Origin: Ralstonia sp. A12
Lineage (GTDB): Bacteria > Pseudomonadota > Gammaproteobacteria > Burkholderiales > Burkholderiaceae
NCBI RefSeq assembly: GCF_000801955.1
Contig: NZ_JSZO01000001.1
Coordinates: forward strand, 558,001 to 622,000
Direction of reading: 5' to 3'
Length of the DNA stretch: 64,000 nt
Position 1 is the first letter of the stretch; each line of letters begins with the position of its first letter. The notes beneath the pieces were generated by a model. It was not told the DNA's origin. It worked only from the letters and a program-made list of their open reading frames with translations, and did no database searches. A program made the translations under genes and the position numbers. This document shows positions 36,427-45,759 of the stretch, one piece after another.

Positions 36427-37907
36427 GATGTCCCCTCTCTGCGATTGCGTACAGCGGCCCCCCGCATCCAGGCTTCGACCTGGGCCAGCGCCGCTTCTCG
36501 CTGCGCCGGAGAGAGCGGCTCCTGCGTCCCCACCATCGCATTTCGTCCGCCGGCCTTTCTGGTGTAGCGGGACATCAGTACGCCGATGCCCGCTCCCGCA
36601 GCCAACAGCAGCAGCGCAGCTCCTGCCAGCAAACGGCTGGATGGCACCCCCGCCGCAGCCGCCTGATCGGCAACTGCACGCTCAGGCAAGAGCGTCGTAG
36701 TAACTGAGGATGTAGCGGTGGTCGAGGAAACGGCACCCGCGGGCAGCAGCGCATCCAACGGCTGCACCACCACGGTATCGCCACGCTCGAACGACGCACC
36801 CACTGCGGCAGCGACCAGCTTGCGCAGCCGCTCCTGCTGATCGGCATCCAGCGGCTGGCGAACCATGGCGACCACCTGAATACGGCGTACCGAACCCGGC
36901 TGGCTCACGACCTGCTCGACGCGCCGGCCCACTGCGTAGTCAGTCTCACGCTGCGAACTGCCGCCTCGCGCACCGGCGGAAGCATCCGCCACCCGCGCAT
37001 CCAGTGGGGCCCCGGTTTCCCGCACGCTCTCGCGTTCGCGGGTCACCACGCCGCTGGGGGCTTGGCCACTGCGACCAGCCGACGGCATCACGTCCTCAGT
37101 CGTCGTCTGGATCTTGTCCATATCCAGCGTCACATCCACGCTTGCAATGGCCTGACCGGGACCAAAGCTGCGCTCCAGCACGTCACCGATCTTGCGAAGC
37201 AAGTAGCTTTCCGTTTCCTTCTTCAGATCCAGCCTGCCGGAGGCCGCGTCAAACTCGCCCTCCGAACCCGACGCGCGTGTCAGCGCCACGCCGTGCTGAT
37301 CGACAATCGTCACGTCCTGCGTGGCAATCCCTGGAACCGAGGCGGAGACCAAGCGCTGAATCCCGGTGATCTGCTCCGGCCGCAGCACCTGTCCCTGCTT
37401 CAAAGTCAAGGTGATCGCTGCCTTCGCCTTGCTGCTGGCCTGCTTGAACAGCCCCTGCTCCGGCAACGCCAGATGCACGCGGACATCCCGAATCTCAGAA
37501 AGCGACAGGATGGTCCGCGTCAGCTCGCCCTGCAGCGCCCGCTGATAGTTGATCTTCTGGGCGAACTCGGTCATACCGAAGTCGCTGTTGTTGAACAACT
37601 CCAGCCCGACGGCACCGTGCAGTGGCAAGTCCTTGCCCATCAGCTTGATCCGCGTCTTGTAGACCTGATTGCGGTCCACCAAGATGGAGGTGCCTTGGTC
37701 GCCCAGCTGATAGGGAATCTTGAGCCGATCGAGTTCGGCGACCATCGCCGCCGAATCCTGAGGTGTCAGATCGGCGAACAGAACTTGATAGTCGGTACGC
37801 AAGGCCCAATAGCTGAACAGAGCCATGGCGACGGCAATGCAGACCGCGCCAACAACTAGTCCGGTCCGGGCCAGCGCGCTGAGGTTGTGCCACAGATCGC
37901 GAATCAC
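36423..37907 (-). CDS. fliF: MS-ring protein FliF
   Basis: 494 residues; GTG 37907 has GGGGAG 7 nt upstream. An N-terminal membrane helix (TGLVVGAVCIAVAMALFSYW), YscJ-like ring domains (YQVLFADLTPQDSAAMVAEL, then IKLMGKDLPLHGAVGLELFN, then LTRTILSLSEIRDVRVHLAL), a beta-collar region, a second membrane segment (SSRLLAGAALLLLAAGAGIG) and a C-terminal tail for FliG (EPLSPAQREAALAQVEAWMR). FliF seeds assembly. Slightly shorter than enterobacterial FliF. Confidence 0.95.
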   Translation of the reverse strand: MIRDLWHNLSALARTGLVVGAVCIAVAMALFSYWALRTDYQVLFADLTPQDSAAMVAELDRLKIPYQLGDQGTSILVDRNQVYKTRIKLMGKDLPLHGAVGLELFNNSDFGMTEFAQKINYQRALQGELTRTILSLSEIRDVRVHLALPEQGLFKQASSKAKAAITLTLKQGQVLRPEQITGIQRLVSASVPGIATQDVTIVDQHGVALTRASGSEGEFDAASGRLDLKKETESYLLRKIGDVLERSFGPGQAIASVDVTLDMDKIQTTTEDVMPSAGRSGQAPSGVVTRERESVRETGAPLDARVADASAGARGGSSQRETDYAVGRRVEQVVSQPGSVRRIQVVAMVRQPLDADQQERLRKLVAAAVGASFERGDTVVVQPLDALLPAGAVSSTTATSSVTTTLLPERAVADQAAAAGVPSSRLLAGAALLLLAAGAGIGVLMSRYTRKAGGRNAMVGTQEPLSPAQREAALAQVEAWMRGAAVRNRREGTS

Positions 37908-37995
37908 CGAGCGTCTCCCCAAAGGCGATCAAAACAGCCACGCATAGAGCAGCGCTCCTCCCTCTTCGATTCCTGCATCGTGCCTTCCCTTTTCC

Positions 37996-38316
37996 CTACA
38001 CCTGCATCTTCATGACGTCTTGATACGCTTCCAGCAAGCGGTTGCGTACCTGCAGCAACAACTGGAACGAGAGCCTGCTTTCCTCAAGCCCAATCATGAC
38101 TTGATGCAGGTTCTGCACATTCCCCGTTGCGAGTTGCTGCAGGCCGGTCTGTGAGACCAGCAACTGCTGGTTCACCTCGCCCAACCCCTGGCTCACCATG
38201 TCGCCAAAGCCGACGCCGTTCACCGCTGCTGCGGTTGAATTCCCGCCAGCAAGCGGCTCGACGACGGCATCGCTCTGGCTTACCTGCGCCGCAGCTTGAA
38301 TCGCTTCCCAAGTCAT
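37996..38316 (-). CDS. fliE: Hook-basal body protein FliE
   Basis: 106 residues. The C-terminal helix (VQNLHQVMIGLEESRLSFQL, then LLQVRNRLLEAYQDVMKMQV) is the FliE signature. It links the MS ring to the proximal rod. The ATG overlaps the flgC stop (TGATG); GTG 38319 is an alternative. Confidence 0.93.
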   Translation of the reverse strand: MTWEAIQAAAQVSQSDAVVEPLAGGNSTAAAVNGVGFGDMVSQGLGEVNQQLLVSQTGLQQLATGNVQNLHQVMIGLEESRLSFQLLLQVRNRLLEAYQDVMKMQV

Positions 38317-38786
38317 CACGCCCCCCCAATATCGAGTGTCTTCAGGGCCAGCGTGCGAGCGGTATTCATCGCCGCTACATTGGCCTCATAGGCACGCAGC
38401 GCGCTCATCAGCGTCACCATTTCGGTTGCGGTATCGACACCCTGGTAGGCGACAAAACCCTTGTCATTGGCAAGCGGGTGTCCGGGCTCGTAGACCATCC
38501 TGGGTTGCGCGCCGGTCGGCTCGGTCCTGACCTGGGGAAGGCTGATCGGGACAGCCTCCAATGCATCGAGCCCCTGCTCAACGCGATCCGAGAAAGCGGC
38601 CGGTCCAGCGTCCTGTCCAATCCCCAGCTGGGCGGCCTGTGCCACCACGCGCAGCGGCTGATAGTTCGCGCCGTCCGTACCCAATATGGTGTTGGCATTG
38701 GCCAGATTGAGCGCCGCAACGTCGACGCGCGTCCGTTCGACCGCCATGCCCGCTGCACTGATTGCGAAAGCGCGTGCGTAATCCAT
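38316..38786 (-). CDS. flgC: Proximal rod protein FlgC
   Basis: 156 residues. Rod-protein N-terminus (FAISAAGMAVERTRVDVAAL, then NLANANTI) and C-terminus (EMVTLMSALRAYEANVAAMN, then TARTLALKTLDIG), with an insertion between them. FlgC assembles on FliE and FlgB. Normal size. Confidence 0.95.
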   Translation of the reverse strand: MDYARAFAISAAGMAVERTRVDVAALNLANANTILGTDGANYQPLRVVAQAAQLGIGQDAGPAAFSDRVEQGLDALEAVPISLPQVRTEPTGAQPRMVYEPGHPLANDKGFVAYQGVDTATEMVTLMSALRAYEANVAAMNTARTLALKTLDIGGA

Positions 38787-38798
38787 CTCGCCTCCTCC

Positions 38799-39182
38799 TT
38801 ATTTCTTGCCGTCGCTCACAGCACTCGACAGGATTGCGTAGTGCTTCGCCAGTCCTTTCACCAGGGCCTGGTATTGCACGGCGTTCTGGGCCATGTTTGC
38901 CACCTCGACATCCAGCATGACTTTCGCCGGCAACCCACCCGCATCGAATACCGGCTCGATCCTCGGCCGCATGGCTTCGAGCACCGTCGAATCCAGTTGA
39001 CCAACGCCTGCCTGAGAACGCTGAATGTCCGCCATCTGCGCCTCAAAGCTGACTTTCATGGGCACGTAGCCTGCGGTCTCGACATTCGCGATATTGGCCG
39101 CGGTGACTTGCTGGCGCAGACTGGCGGCGTCGAGCGCCAATCCCAGCATCGTCGTCGTAACTGCCTCAATTCCTTCCGTCAT
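38799..39182 (-). CDS. flgB: Proximal rod protein FlgB
   Basis: 127 residues with the rod motif AASLRQQVTAANIANVETAG near 19-38 and the C-terminal helix MAQNAVQYQALVKGLAKHYA. It assembles at the base of the rod with FlgC and FliE and precedes flgC by 12 nt. Length is typical. Confidence 0.94.
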   Translation of the reverse strand: MTEGIEAVTTTMLGLALDAASLRQQVTAANIANVETAGYVPMKVSFEAQMADIQRSQAGVGQLDSTVLEAMRPRIEPVFDAGGLPAKVMLDVEVANMAQNAVQYQALVKGLAKHYAILSSAVSDGKK

Positions 39183-39217
39183 CGCCTTGACTCCTACTCC
39201 CAGTCGGGTCTGTTCTG

Positions 39218-40357
39218 TTACTGGACAACCAGTTCTGCATGCAACGCGCCAGCAGCCTTGATGGCACGCAGGATCGAAATGATGTCGCGCGTATTGGTAT
39301 TGAGCTTGGCCAAGGTCTGGACCAGATCGGCCACTGTGTTGTTTCCTGGAGGGACGAAGCCAGGGCCGTTCTGCTCCGAAGCCTCCATCCTCGTGTTGCT
39401 CACGATGGCGGTGCGTACGCCCGGACCAGGAAAAATCACGTCGCTCGGCTGCGATGCTGTGTTCTGCGTGGCGATCGAAATCTTCAGGTCACCATGCGAC
39501 ACGGCGACCTTGGATATCTGCACATCACCACCCGACACCACGGTACCGGTGCGCTCATTGATGACCACCTTCGCCCTACGGTCCGGCTCGACCGTGACGT
39601 TCTCGAGCTTGGCGACAAAGCTGACCAGTTGGTCTCGCTGACCTTCGGGCACCCGAATCTCGATACCAGAAGCATCCCTCGCCCTGGCAATACCACCACC
39701 CACTTGGCCGTTGATGGCCGAGGCAATGCGATTCGCCGTCGTGTAATCAGGGTCGGATAGGACAAACGTGACCGTCTGATTCGCGCTCAGCATCTCCGCA
39801 TTGACGCCAACCTCCACCGTCGCCCCGTTCGGCAGCGAACCGACCGTGGGATGGTTCTTCTGCAAGACGTTGCCGTTTGCGTCGTAGCGATAGCCGCCCA
39901 CCGTCAACGGCCCCTGCGCAAGCGCGTAGATGCGCCCGTTCGGACCCTTCAGCGGCGTCAGCAGCAGGCTTCCGCCCACCAGGCTGCGCGCGTCGCCGGC
40001 CGACGATACCGTCACGTCCAAGGTGTCCCCTTCGCGCGCAAATGGCGGCAGTGATGCGGACACCATGACCACGGCGACGTTGCGACTTTGCACCTGCTCC
40101 GGCGCCACCGTCAGATTGAATTGCGAGAACACGTTGGACAGCGCCTGACGGGTCGTCCGATTGGTCGGCGAATCTCCTGTGCCCGCCAGGCCAGTGACGA
40201 TGCCGTAACCGACAAGTGCGTTTTCCCGCCACCCCTGCACCTTGCCCAGGTCCTTGATGCGCGTACTTTCAGCGTGGGCCACGCTACCAAGTACCGCGAC
40301 TGCAGCTAGCAGCCAGGCAGATACGGTGTGATAGAACGTACGATGACCGGTCCGCAT
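39218..40357 (-). CDS. flgI: P-ring protein FlgI
   Basis: 379 residues with a cleavable signal (TVSAWLLAAVAVLGSVAHA) followed by RIKDLGKVQGWRENALVGYG, a strong FlgI signature. The start (ATG 40357) overlaps the flgH stop. FlgI forms the periplasmic bushing around the rod, so the apparatus is designed to cross the periplasm and peptidoglycan. The flgJ gene that often follows is missing. Confidence 0.96.
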   Translation of the reverse strand: MRTGHRTFYHTVSAWLLAAVAVLGSVAHAESTRIKDLGKVQGWRENALVGYGIVTGLAGTGDSPTNRTTRQALSNVFSQFNLTVAPEQVQSRNVAVVMVSASLPPFAREGDTLDVTVSSAGDARSLVGGSLLLTPLKGPNGRIYALAQGPLTVGGYRYDANGNVLQKNHPTVGSLPNGATVEVGVNAEMLSANQTVTFVLSDPDYTTANRIASAINGQVGGGIARARDASGIEIRVPEGQRDQLVSFVAKLENVTVEPDRRAKVVINERTGTVVSGGDVQISKVAVSHGDLKISIATQNTASQPSDVIFPGPGVRTAIVSNTRMEASEQNGPGFVPPGNNTVADLVQTLAKLNTNTRDIISILRAIKAAGALHAELVVQ

Positions 40358-40947
40358 CACAACCCCAACAGATCCAACAGTTTTCGCCACCATGCACGCC
40401 GCTGGCGGTCCGACAGTTCGCCCTCGCCCACATAGTTGATGCGTGCCTCGGCCAGTCGCGTCGAGAGCACGACATTGCCGTCCGAAATGTCCTGGGGTCG
40501 AACACGTCCCTCAAGCGACACCTTGTGCTGCTCATCGTTGACCGTCAGCAACTGCTCGCCCCCAACTTTCAGATCGCCGTTGGGCAGAACCTCAAGCACG
40601 GCCACGGTGATGGTCGCCAACAACTTGTTGGCGCGCTGCGTGGTGCCGCCGCCATCAAAATCGCCAGCAACGGTCGCAGTACCACCAACCTGGCGCCCCG
40701 TGGGCAACGTACTGATGCCGACATTCAAGTTGTTTTTACGCTGGCTCGTCGTGTCCGTGCTCGTCGTCGCACTGGAATTCTCAAAGACCTGCACGGTGAT
40801 GACGTCGCCAACCCGGAACGCCTTGTTGTCCGACGTGAGCTGCCGGTAGGTGCCCTCCTTGTACAAACTCTCCGCACGCGCTGCGGGATGGGCAATCGTC
40901 ATCCCAAGAAGGCAAATAAATAGCGGAATCAGCAAGCGGACATTCAT
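40357..40947 (-). CDS. flgH: L-ring protein FlgH without a lipobox
   Basis: 196 residues. FlgH core motifs are present (FRVGDVITVQVFENSSATTS, then LEVLPNGDLKVGGEQLLTVN, then VLSTRLAEARINYVGEGEL). The N-terminus is a plain Sec signal (ICLLGMTIAHPAARA) with no lipobox Cys at the cleavage site, whereas FlgH is normally a lipoprotein. It would form an outer-membrane ring by protein contacts only. It overlaps flgA and flgI. Confidence 0.92.
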   Translation of the reverse strand: MNVRLLIPLFICLLGMTIAHPAARAESLYKEGTYRQLTSDNKAFRVGDVITVQVFENSSATTSTDTTSQRKNNLNVGISTLPTGRQVGGTATVAGDFDGGGTTQRANKLLATITVAVLEVLPNGDLKVGGEQLLTVNDEQHKVSLEGRVRPQDISDGNVVLSTRLAEARINYVGEGELSDRQRRAWWRKLLDLLGL

Positions 40948-42023
40948 TGCCTGACCTCCACCATCCGCGTCCCCACGACACGCGCCAGCATGGGTACCGT
41001 CCCATTGGACAATTTCACATGCACCATCTGTCCGTCCCGGCCATCCTCGAGAACTTCGACGCGGCTCTCAAGATTGACGGCCCCCGACACCGCGTGAAGC
41101 GTCGCCCAATCACCACGCGTGACGGACGGACGCGATTCGATACTGTCGCGCGTCATGACCTCCCCGGCAGCAACTGTGCGGCGCAGGCGCAAATTAGCTG
41201 CTGTCTCGGGTGCCAGCCCCGTCAGTACGGATTTGGAAGGCAACACCGCAAGATCGACTTCCCTGGGCTGCAGAGCAACTTGGTCCAGGGGGCTTCCGGA
41301 CGCAGCCGCTGAATCTGCGACGTAGCCCTGCTCATAAGCGCTGACTTCAAAGCTCACTGGCACCGTGCGGATGAAGCGATCATCGACCCAGACATCCACC
41401 CAGACCGACATGTGTTTGGTCAACATCGCGGCGTTGGAGATCGGACGGACTTGCACCCTGACCTCACCCGCAGGCACGGGGATGTCACGCGGCGTCCGAC
41501 TCAGTTCAACGCTGGAGCGCGCACTCCTAGCTGCAAGCCATTCGTGCAGGCTCGCCTTGGCGACAGAAGCCAGTTGCTCGCCACTAAGTTCATGCATCGA
41601 GAGATGGACATTGACCACTTCAGCACCGCTCCACGCGATGCGCTGGGGATTGATTCCGGTGCGGGCGCGAATCCAGCGGGCCAGCGTGGCCTGGTCAAGA
41701 CGCGCGGACTCACCTGACCTGGGCAGCCTGCCGAGAGGCAGACTCATCAACCGGCGCAACGTCGACAGATCCGAAGATGCCAGGGCCGCAACATCTCCAA
41801 GCGAGACATCGCCATGCCGCGCCTCGACCATCGGCGGCAGCTCAATTCGGGCGATTGCGCCGTCTCCCGCGGAGGCCCCGAGGGTCGTCGGCTCCGGCAA
41901 CGGTAAGTCACGCGCACGCACTCCCTGCGGCGCGAGCATCCAACCGGCCATGATGGCCGCGGCTACCAACAACTGGTGGGCTCCGTGACGTCGCTTGGTC
42001 AACTGCATCGGCATTGGTGTCAC
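40944..42023 (-). CDS. flgA: P-ring assembly chaperone FlgA (long form)
   Basis: 359 residues, longer than the usual ~220. There is a signal-like segment (HQLLVAAAIMAGWML) and a C-terminal SAF-type domain (LRLRRTVAAGEVMTRDSIES, then RVVGTRMVEVR). The extra N-terminal ~120 residues include a conserved-looking region (AALASSDLSTLRRLMSLPLG). FlgA assists FlgI ring assembly in the periplasm. GTG 42023 was used; ATG codons at 42014 and 42008 are possible starts. Confidence 0.88.
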   Translation of the reverse strand: MTPMPMQLTKRRHGAHQLLVAAAIMAGWMLAPQGVRARDLPLPEPTTLGASAGDGAIARIELPPMVEARHGDVSLGDVAALASSDLSTLRRLMSLPLGRLPRSGESARLDQATLARWIRARTGINPQRIAWSGAEVVNVHLSMHELSGEQLASVAKASLHEWLAARSARSSVELSRTPRDIPVPAGEVRVQVRPISNAAMLTKHMSVWVDVWVDDRFIRTVPVSFEVSAYEQGYVADSAAASGSPLDQVALQPREVDLAVLPSKSVLTGLAPETAANLRLRRTVAAGEVMTRDSIESRPSVTRGDWATLHAVSGAVNLESRVEVLEDGRDGQMVHVKLSNGTVPMLARVVGTRMVEVRQ

Positions 42024-42025
42024 GC

Positions 42026-42817
42026 TTACTTGCGAAGGTTGTTGACCATGCCAAGGATTTCATCCGAAGCCTGCACGACTTTGACATTGGCCTCATACGC
42101 ACGCTGCGCGACCATCAGCCCGACCATCTCGTCGACCATCTTGACGTTCGAGCCTTCAAGAAATCCTTGTGCGAAAGTGCCCAGGTTGTCCTGGCCTGCC
42201 TTGCCGACCACGGGCTCACCCGACGTGTCGGTTGTTCGGTACAGGTTGTCCCCCTGGGCCAGCAGCATCCCGGGACTCGCGAAATGCGCCAGCTCGAGTT
42301 GCCCCGCATCCACCGGTGACGCTTGGTTGGGCACAGAAATCCTGACATGACCGTCGGCGGAAATCGTCATGTCTTTGGCATTGCTGGGTACCGAGATGCC
42401 GGGCTTGACCACGTAACCGGCCTGCGTCACCAGCATGCCATCAGCGTTGACCTTGAGCGTGCCACCCCGTGTGAAAGCACGACTACCATCGGGCAGCGCC
42501 ACTTCCAGGAATCCATCCCCCTGGATCGCCACATCGAACGATGAACCGGTCTGTTGCAGATTGCCGACATCGAACAACTTGGCAACACTCGAGATGCCAA
42601 CCCCGGCCCCCAGATGCGGCAGCGTCGACAGCGGACCCAATTGGGCATCGGCAGCCGGCTGTACTCGGCTCGCTTCCTGGGCGACCAGATCAGTAAAGCT
42701 CACCCGGCTCTTCTTGAAGCCCGTCGTGTTGACGTTGGCCAGGTTGTTGGCAATCGTGTCAACGTTGAGCTGCTGCGCCTGCATGCCGGTCGCGCCGATA
42801 TAGAGTGCATCAAACAC
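42026..42817 (-). CDS. flgG: Distal rod protein FlgG
   Basis: 263 residues with FlgG/rod motifs at both ends (MFDALYIGATGMQAQQLNVD, then TIANNLANVNTTGFKKSRVS; C-terminal EGSNVKMVDEMVGLMVAQRA). It forms the distal rod. The family 'GATGM' motif is intact. It follows flgF by 44 nt. Confidence 0.96.
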   Translation of the reverse strand: MFDALYIGATGMQAQQLNVDTIANNLANVNTTGFKKSRVSFTDLVAQEASRVQPAADAQLGPLSTLPHLGAGVGISSVAKLFDVGNLQQTGSSFDVAIQGDGFLEVALPDGSRAFTRGGTLKVNADGMLVTQAGYVVKPGISVPSNAKDMTISADGHVRISVPNQASPVDAGQLELAHFASPGMLLAQGDNLYRTTDTSGEPVVGKAGQDNLGTFAQGFLEGSNVKMVDEMVGLMVAQRAYEANVKVVQASDEILGMVNNLRK

Positions 42818-42861
42818 GGTCTGTCATTCCTGTAGAAAAATCTTCGTGATGGAACATCCGC

Positions 42862-43626
42862 TTACGACAGATCGCCCAGCTTCCTGATCGCGGTTCCAAG
42901 CATGTCGTCGTAGCCCTGGGTCATCTTCTGCATCGATTCGAAATGACGCATGGTCTGGATGAGCTGCATCATTTCCTGCATCGAGCTGACGTTGCCGTTC
43001 TCCAGTGCGCCCTGCCGGATCTGCACACTGGTGTCGTCCATGACGGTCATACCAGTGCCGGCAGCCACCATCCCGTCGCCCAGGCGCTGGAGCGTTTTGG
43101 GCGCGTCAAACTTGACAACCTTCAATTGCGCGATAGGCGTGCCGGGATTGACCGCGGACGGGCCCGTCGTAGCGTTTGGCTCAGTGACGTTCCCCACCGC
43201 ATCGATTACGGGCGTCTGCGTCGTGAGAAAAATCTCTCCGTTCTTGCCCATGACTGGATAGCCTTGGGCGGTCACCAGGCGACCAAGGGCATCTGTCCTA
43301 AAGTTTCCTTGTCGGGTGTACGCAGGTCCGGAGGGTGTCGTCACTTCAAAGAAGCCGTCGGCGGCTAGCGCAACGTCCATCACCTCGCCGGTCAGCTTCA
43401 CCGTGCCAGGACGCATATCGCTCAGAACCTGGACACCGGTCGCCTCTCCAGCGTTCATGTTCGCCCCGCCCGCAACAGCGTCGACAATGCTGGAGAACGG
43501 CTGGGTGGTCACAATTCCGCGCTTATAGCCAGGCGTCGAAACGTTTGCGAGATTGAGCGCTACGCCGTCAAGACGGGCCATGTCCTGATGCATGCTGGCG
43601 AGCGTGGCGGCGAAGATTTCCTGCAT
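42862..43626 (-). CDS. flgF: Proximal rod protein FlgF
   Basis: 254 residues. Rod-protein N-terminus (ASMHQDMARLDGVALNLANV, then STPGYKRGIVTTQPF) and C-terminal coil (NVSSMQEMMQLIQTMRHFES). It is close to flgG and shorter. It forms the segment between the FlgB/C and FlgG parts of the rod. It follows flhA by 48 nt. Confidence 0.92.
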   Translation of the reverse strand: MQEIFAATLASMHQDMARLDGVALNLANVSTPGYKRGIVTTQPFSSIVDAVAGGANMNAGEATGVQVLSDMRPGTVKLTGEVMDVALAADGFFEVTTPSGPAYTRQGNFRTDALGRLVTAQGYPVMGKNGEIFLTTQTPVIDAVGNVTEPNATTGPSAVNPGTPIAQLKVVKFDAPKTLQRLGDGMVAAGTGMTVMDDTSVQIRQGALENGNVSSMQEMMQLIQTMRHFESMQKMTQGYDDMLGTAIRKLGDLS

Positions 43627-43674
43627 AGGTCGGTTGCTGGAGGAAGGGTCTGGGTGAAGGTTGGGGGCTGGCGC

Positions 43675-45759
43675 TCAGATTGAGACCACGCCCCATGACT
43701 TGAGCTCGATGTTCTGGGGAATCTCCGCCATCGAAAGCACACGCAGATGCGGCATGACGCGTTCGGACATGGCACGGATATGCCTACGCAATTCGGGAGA
43801 ACACAGCAGGACCGGCAGCAGATTGCTCTTCATCATCTTCTCTGCCTGCTGCACAAGGCGACCAATGAATTGCTCTGCCAGCTTCGGTTCGACGACAAAC
43901 AGTGCGGACGCCGGTCCTTGGCCGCCCGCTTCCGCGACCTTCGCACCCTGAACGCTTTGCAGAAATTGACCTTCGATGGCGGGATCCAGCGTTAACACGT
44001 GTAATGAACTGGCATCCCCCAGCAGCCCTTGGCAGATGGCGTGGCCAAGACGACGCCGAACCGCTTCGGTCAGCAGGTTCGCATCCTTCGTGCTACGGCC
44101 GGCATCGGCCAGCGCTTCGAGAATGGCATCAACGTTGCGGATCGAGACCTTTTCCCGCAGCAGGTTCTGCAGGACCTTCTGGATGTCGCTCAACGACAGG
44201 ACAGTTGGGACGATTTCTTCCACTAGCCCCGGTTGCGACTGCCGAACGCGGCTCAGCAGCTTTTCCGTTTCCGAACGCGTCAACAAGCTGGCGGACTCCC
44301 GCCGCAGGATCTCGCTCAGGTGAGTCATGAAGACGGTTGAAGCATCCACCAGCGTGAATTTAGCTGCCGTCGCCGCCTGCCGTTGATGTTCCTCGATCCA
44401 CAACGCGGGGAGACCGTAGGTCGGATCACGGGTCACTTCCCCCGGGATCGCCCGGGTGTCGCCGGCAGGATGAATGGCGAGAACACGGTCCTGCCTCGCT
44501 TCGCCCTTCGCGCACACCACCCCATCCAGCGCGATTTCATACTGGTCAGGCCCGAGTCTCACGGAATCCTTGAACCGGACACGCGGCAGAACCACACCTA
44601 AGTCCTGTGCATGCTGTTTCCGGAAGGCCGCGATACGCTCCATGAAGAGGCTGCCCGGCTGGTTAACAACGGGCACCCAATTGGCACCGACATTGATCTC
44701 GATCGGGTCGACCGCGAGCAACGCGTACGGATCATCTTCCGCACTGGCCGGCACTTCTTCGGCCATTCCGCTGGGGATGGCATCCTCGCCCTCCTCGGCT
44801 CCCTTGGTGGAGCGATACACGGCAACCGCAACCACCACGACGATCGAGAAAAGCGTCAACGTAGGACCGGCCGGAATGCCGGGGAGCAACATCAGGCCCA
44901 TGAGCGCCGCTGCGACCAGCAGCAGCGTCTTCGGGAACGAGGTGACCTGGCGCAGCACTTCCTGGCTCAGATTTTCGTCGGATGCGGAGCGCGTCACGAT
45001 AATCCCGGTGCCGACGGCGATCACCAGGGCGGGCACCTGTGTCACGATCCCATCGCCAATGGTCAACAGCGTGTAGGTCTGCAGGGCTTGCGCCCATGAC
45101 ATGCCGTGCTGCATGACTCCGATGACCAGACCGCCTACGACGTTGACCAACATGATGACAATGCCGGCTATCGCATCGCCTTTGACGAATTTGCTGGCGC
45201 CGTCCATCGCACCGTAGAAGGCGGCCTCCTTCTCCAGATTCTTCCGTCGCTTCTGGGCCTCCGCTTGGTCGATGAAGCCCATGTTCAGGTCGGCGTCGAT
45301 GCTCATCTGCTGACCGGGCATGCTGTCGAGCGTGAACCGCGCCGCGACTTCGGACACACGCTGCGCGCCGCTGGTCACCACCACATACTGGACGACAATG
45401 AGGATCAGAAAGACAATCAGCCCGATGACGTAGTTGCCCCCGACGACGTAAGAGCCAATCGCGGCAATGACCTTCCCCGCATCGCCGTCAGACAGGATGA
45501 GTCGCGTCGCGGCGACGTTCAGCGACAACCGAAACAAAGTGGCGATCAGGAGCAGCGACGGGAACGTCGAGAACTCCACCGGACGCGCCATGTAGAACGT
45601 CAGCAGCAGAATCAGGAATGCAAAGCTGAAGTTCGTCAGAATCAGAAAATCCAGCAACCCAGACGGGATGGGCGCGAACAGTACGACCAGCACGCCGAGA
45701 ATCAGCAACACCATGGCCATGTCGCTGTTCGCGCCGAAAAAGCGTTTGAGCAATGTCAT
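43675..45759 (-). CDS. flhA: Flagellar export gate protein FlhA
   Basis: 694 residues from ATG 45759 (MTLLKRFFG), overlapping the flhB stop. The N-terminal half has eight or so membrane spans including VEFSTFPSLLLIATLFRLSL near 53-72 and the conserved loop DSMPGQQMSIDADLNMGFID near 147-166. The C-terminal cytoplasmic domain includes REKVSIRNVDAILEALADAG. FlhA forms the nonameric substrate-docking ring. Intact. Confidence 0.97.
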   Translation of the reverse strand: MTLLKRFFGANSDMAMVLLILGVLVVLFAPIPSGLLDFLILTNFSFAFLILLLTFYMARPVEFSTFPSLLLIATLFRLSLNVAATRLILSDGDAGKVIAAIGSYVVGGNYVIGLIVFLILIVVQYVVVTSGAQRVSEVAARFTLDSMPGQQMSIDADLNMGFIDQAEAQKRRKNLEKEAAFYGAMDGASKFVKGDAIAGIVIMLVNVVGGLVIGVMQHGMSWAQALQTYTLLTIGDGIVTQVPALVIAVGTGIIVTRSASDENLSQEVLRQVTSFPKTLLLVAAALMGLMLLPGIPAGPTLTLFSIVVVVAVAVYRSTKGAEEGEDAIPSGMAEEVPASAEDDPYALLAVDPIEINVGANWVPVVNQPGSLFMERIAAFRKQHAQDLGVVLPRVRFKDSVRLGPDQYEIALDGVVCAKGEARQDRVLAIHPAGDTRAIPGEVTRDPTYGLPALWIEEHQRQAATAAKFTLVDASTVFMTHLSEILRRESASLLTRSETEKLLSRVRQSQPGLVEEIVPTVLSLSDIQKVLQNLLREKVSIRNVDAILEALADAGRSTKDANLLTEAVRRRLGHAICQGLLGDASSLHVLTLDPAIEGQFLQSVQGAKVAEAGGQGPASALFVVEPKLAEQFIGRLVQQAEKMMKSNLLPVLLCSPELRRHIRAMSERVMPHLRVLSMAEIPQNIELKSWGVVSI

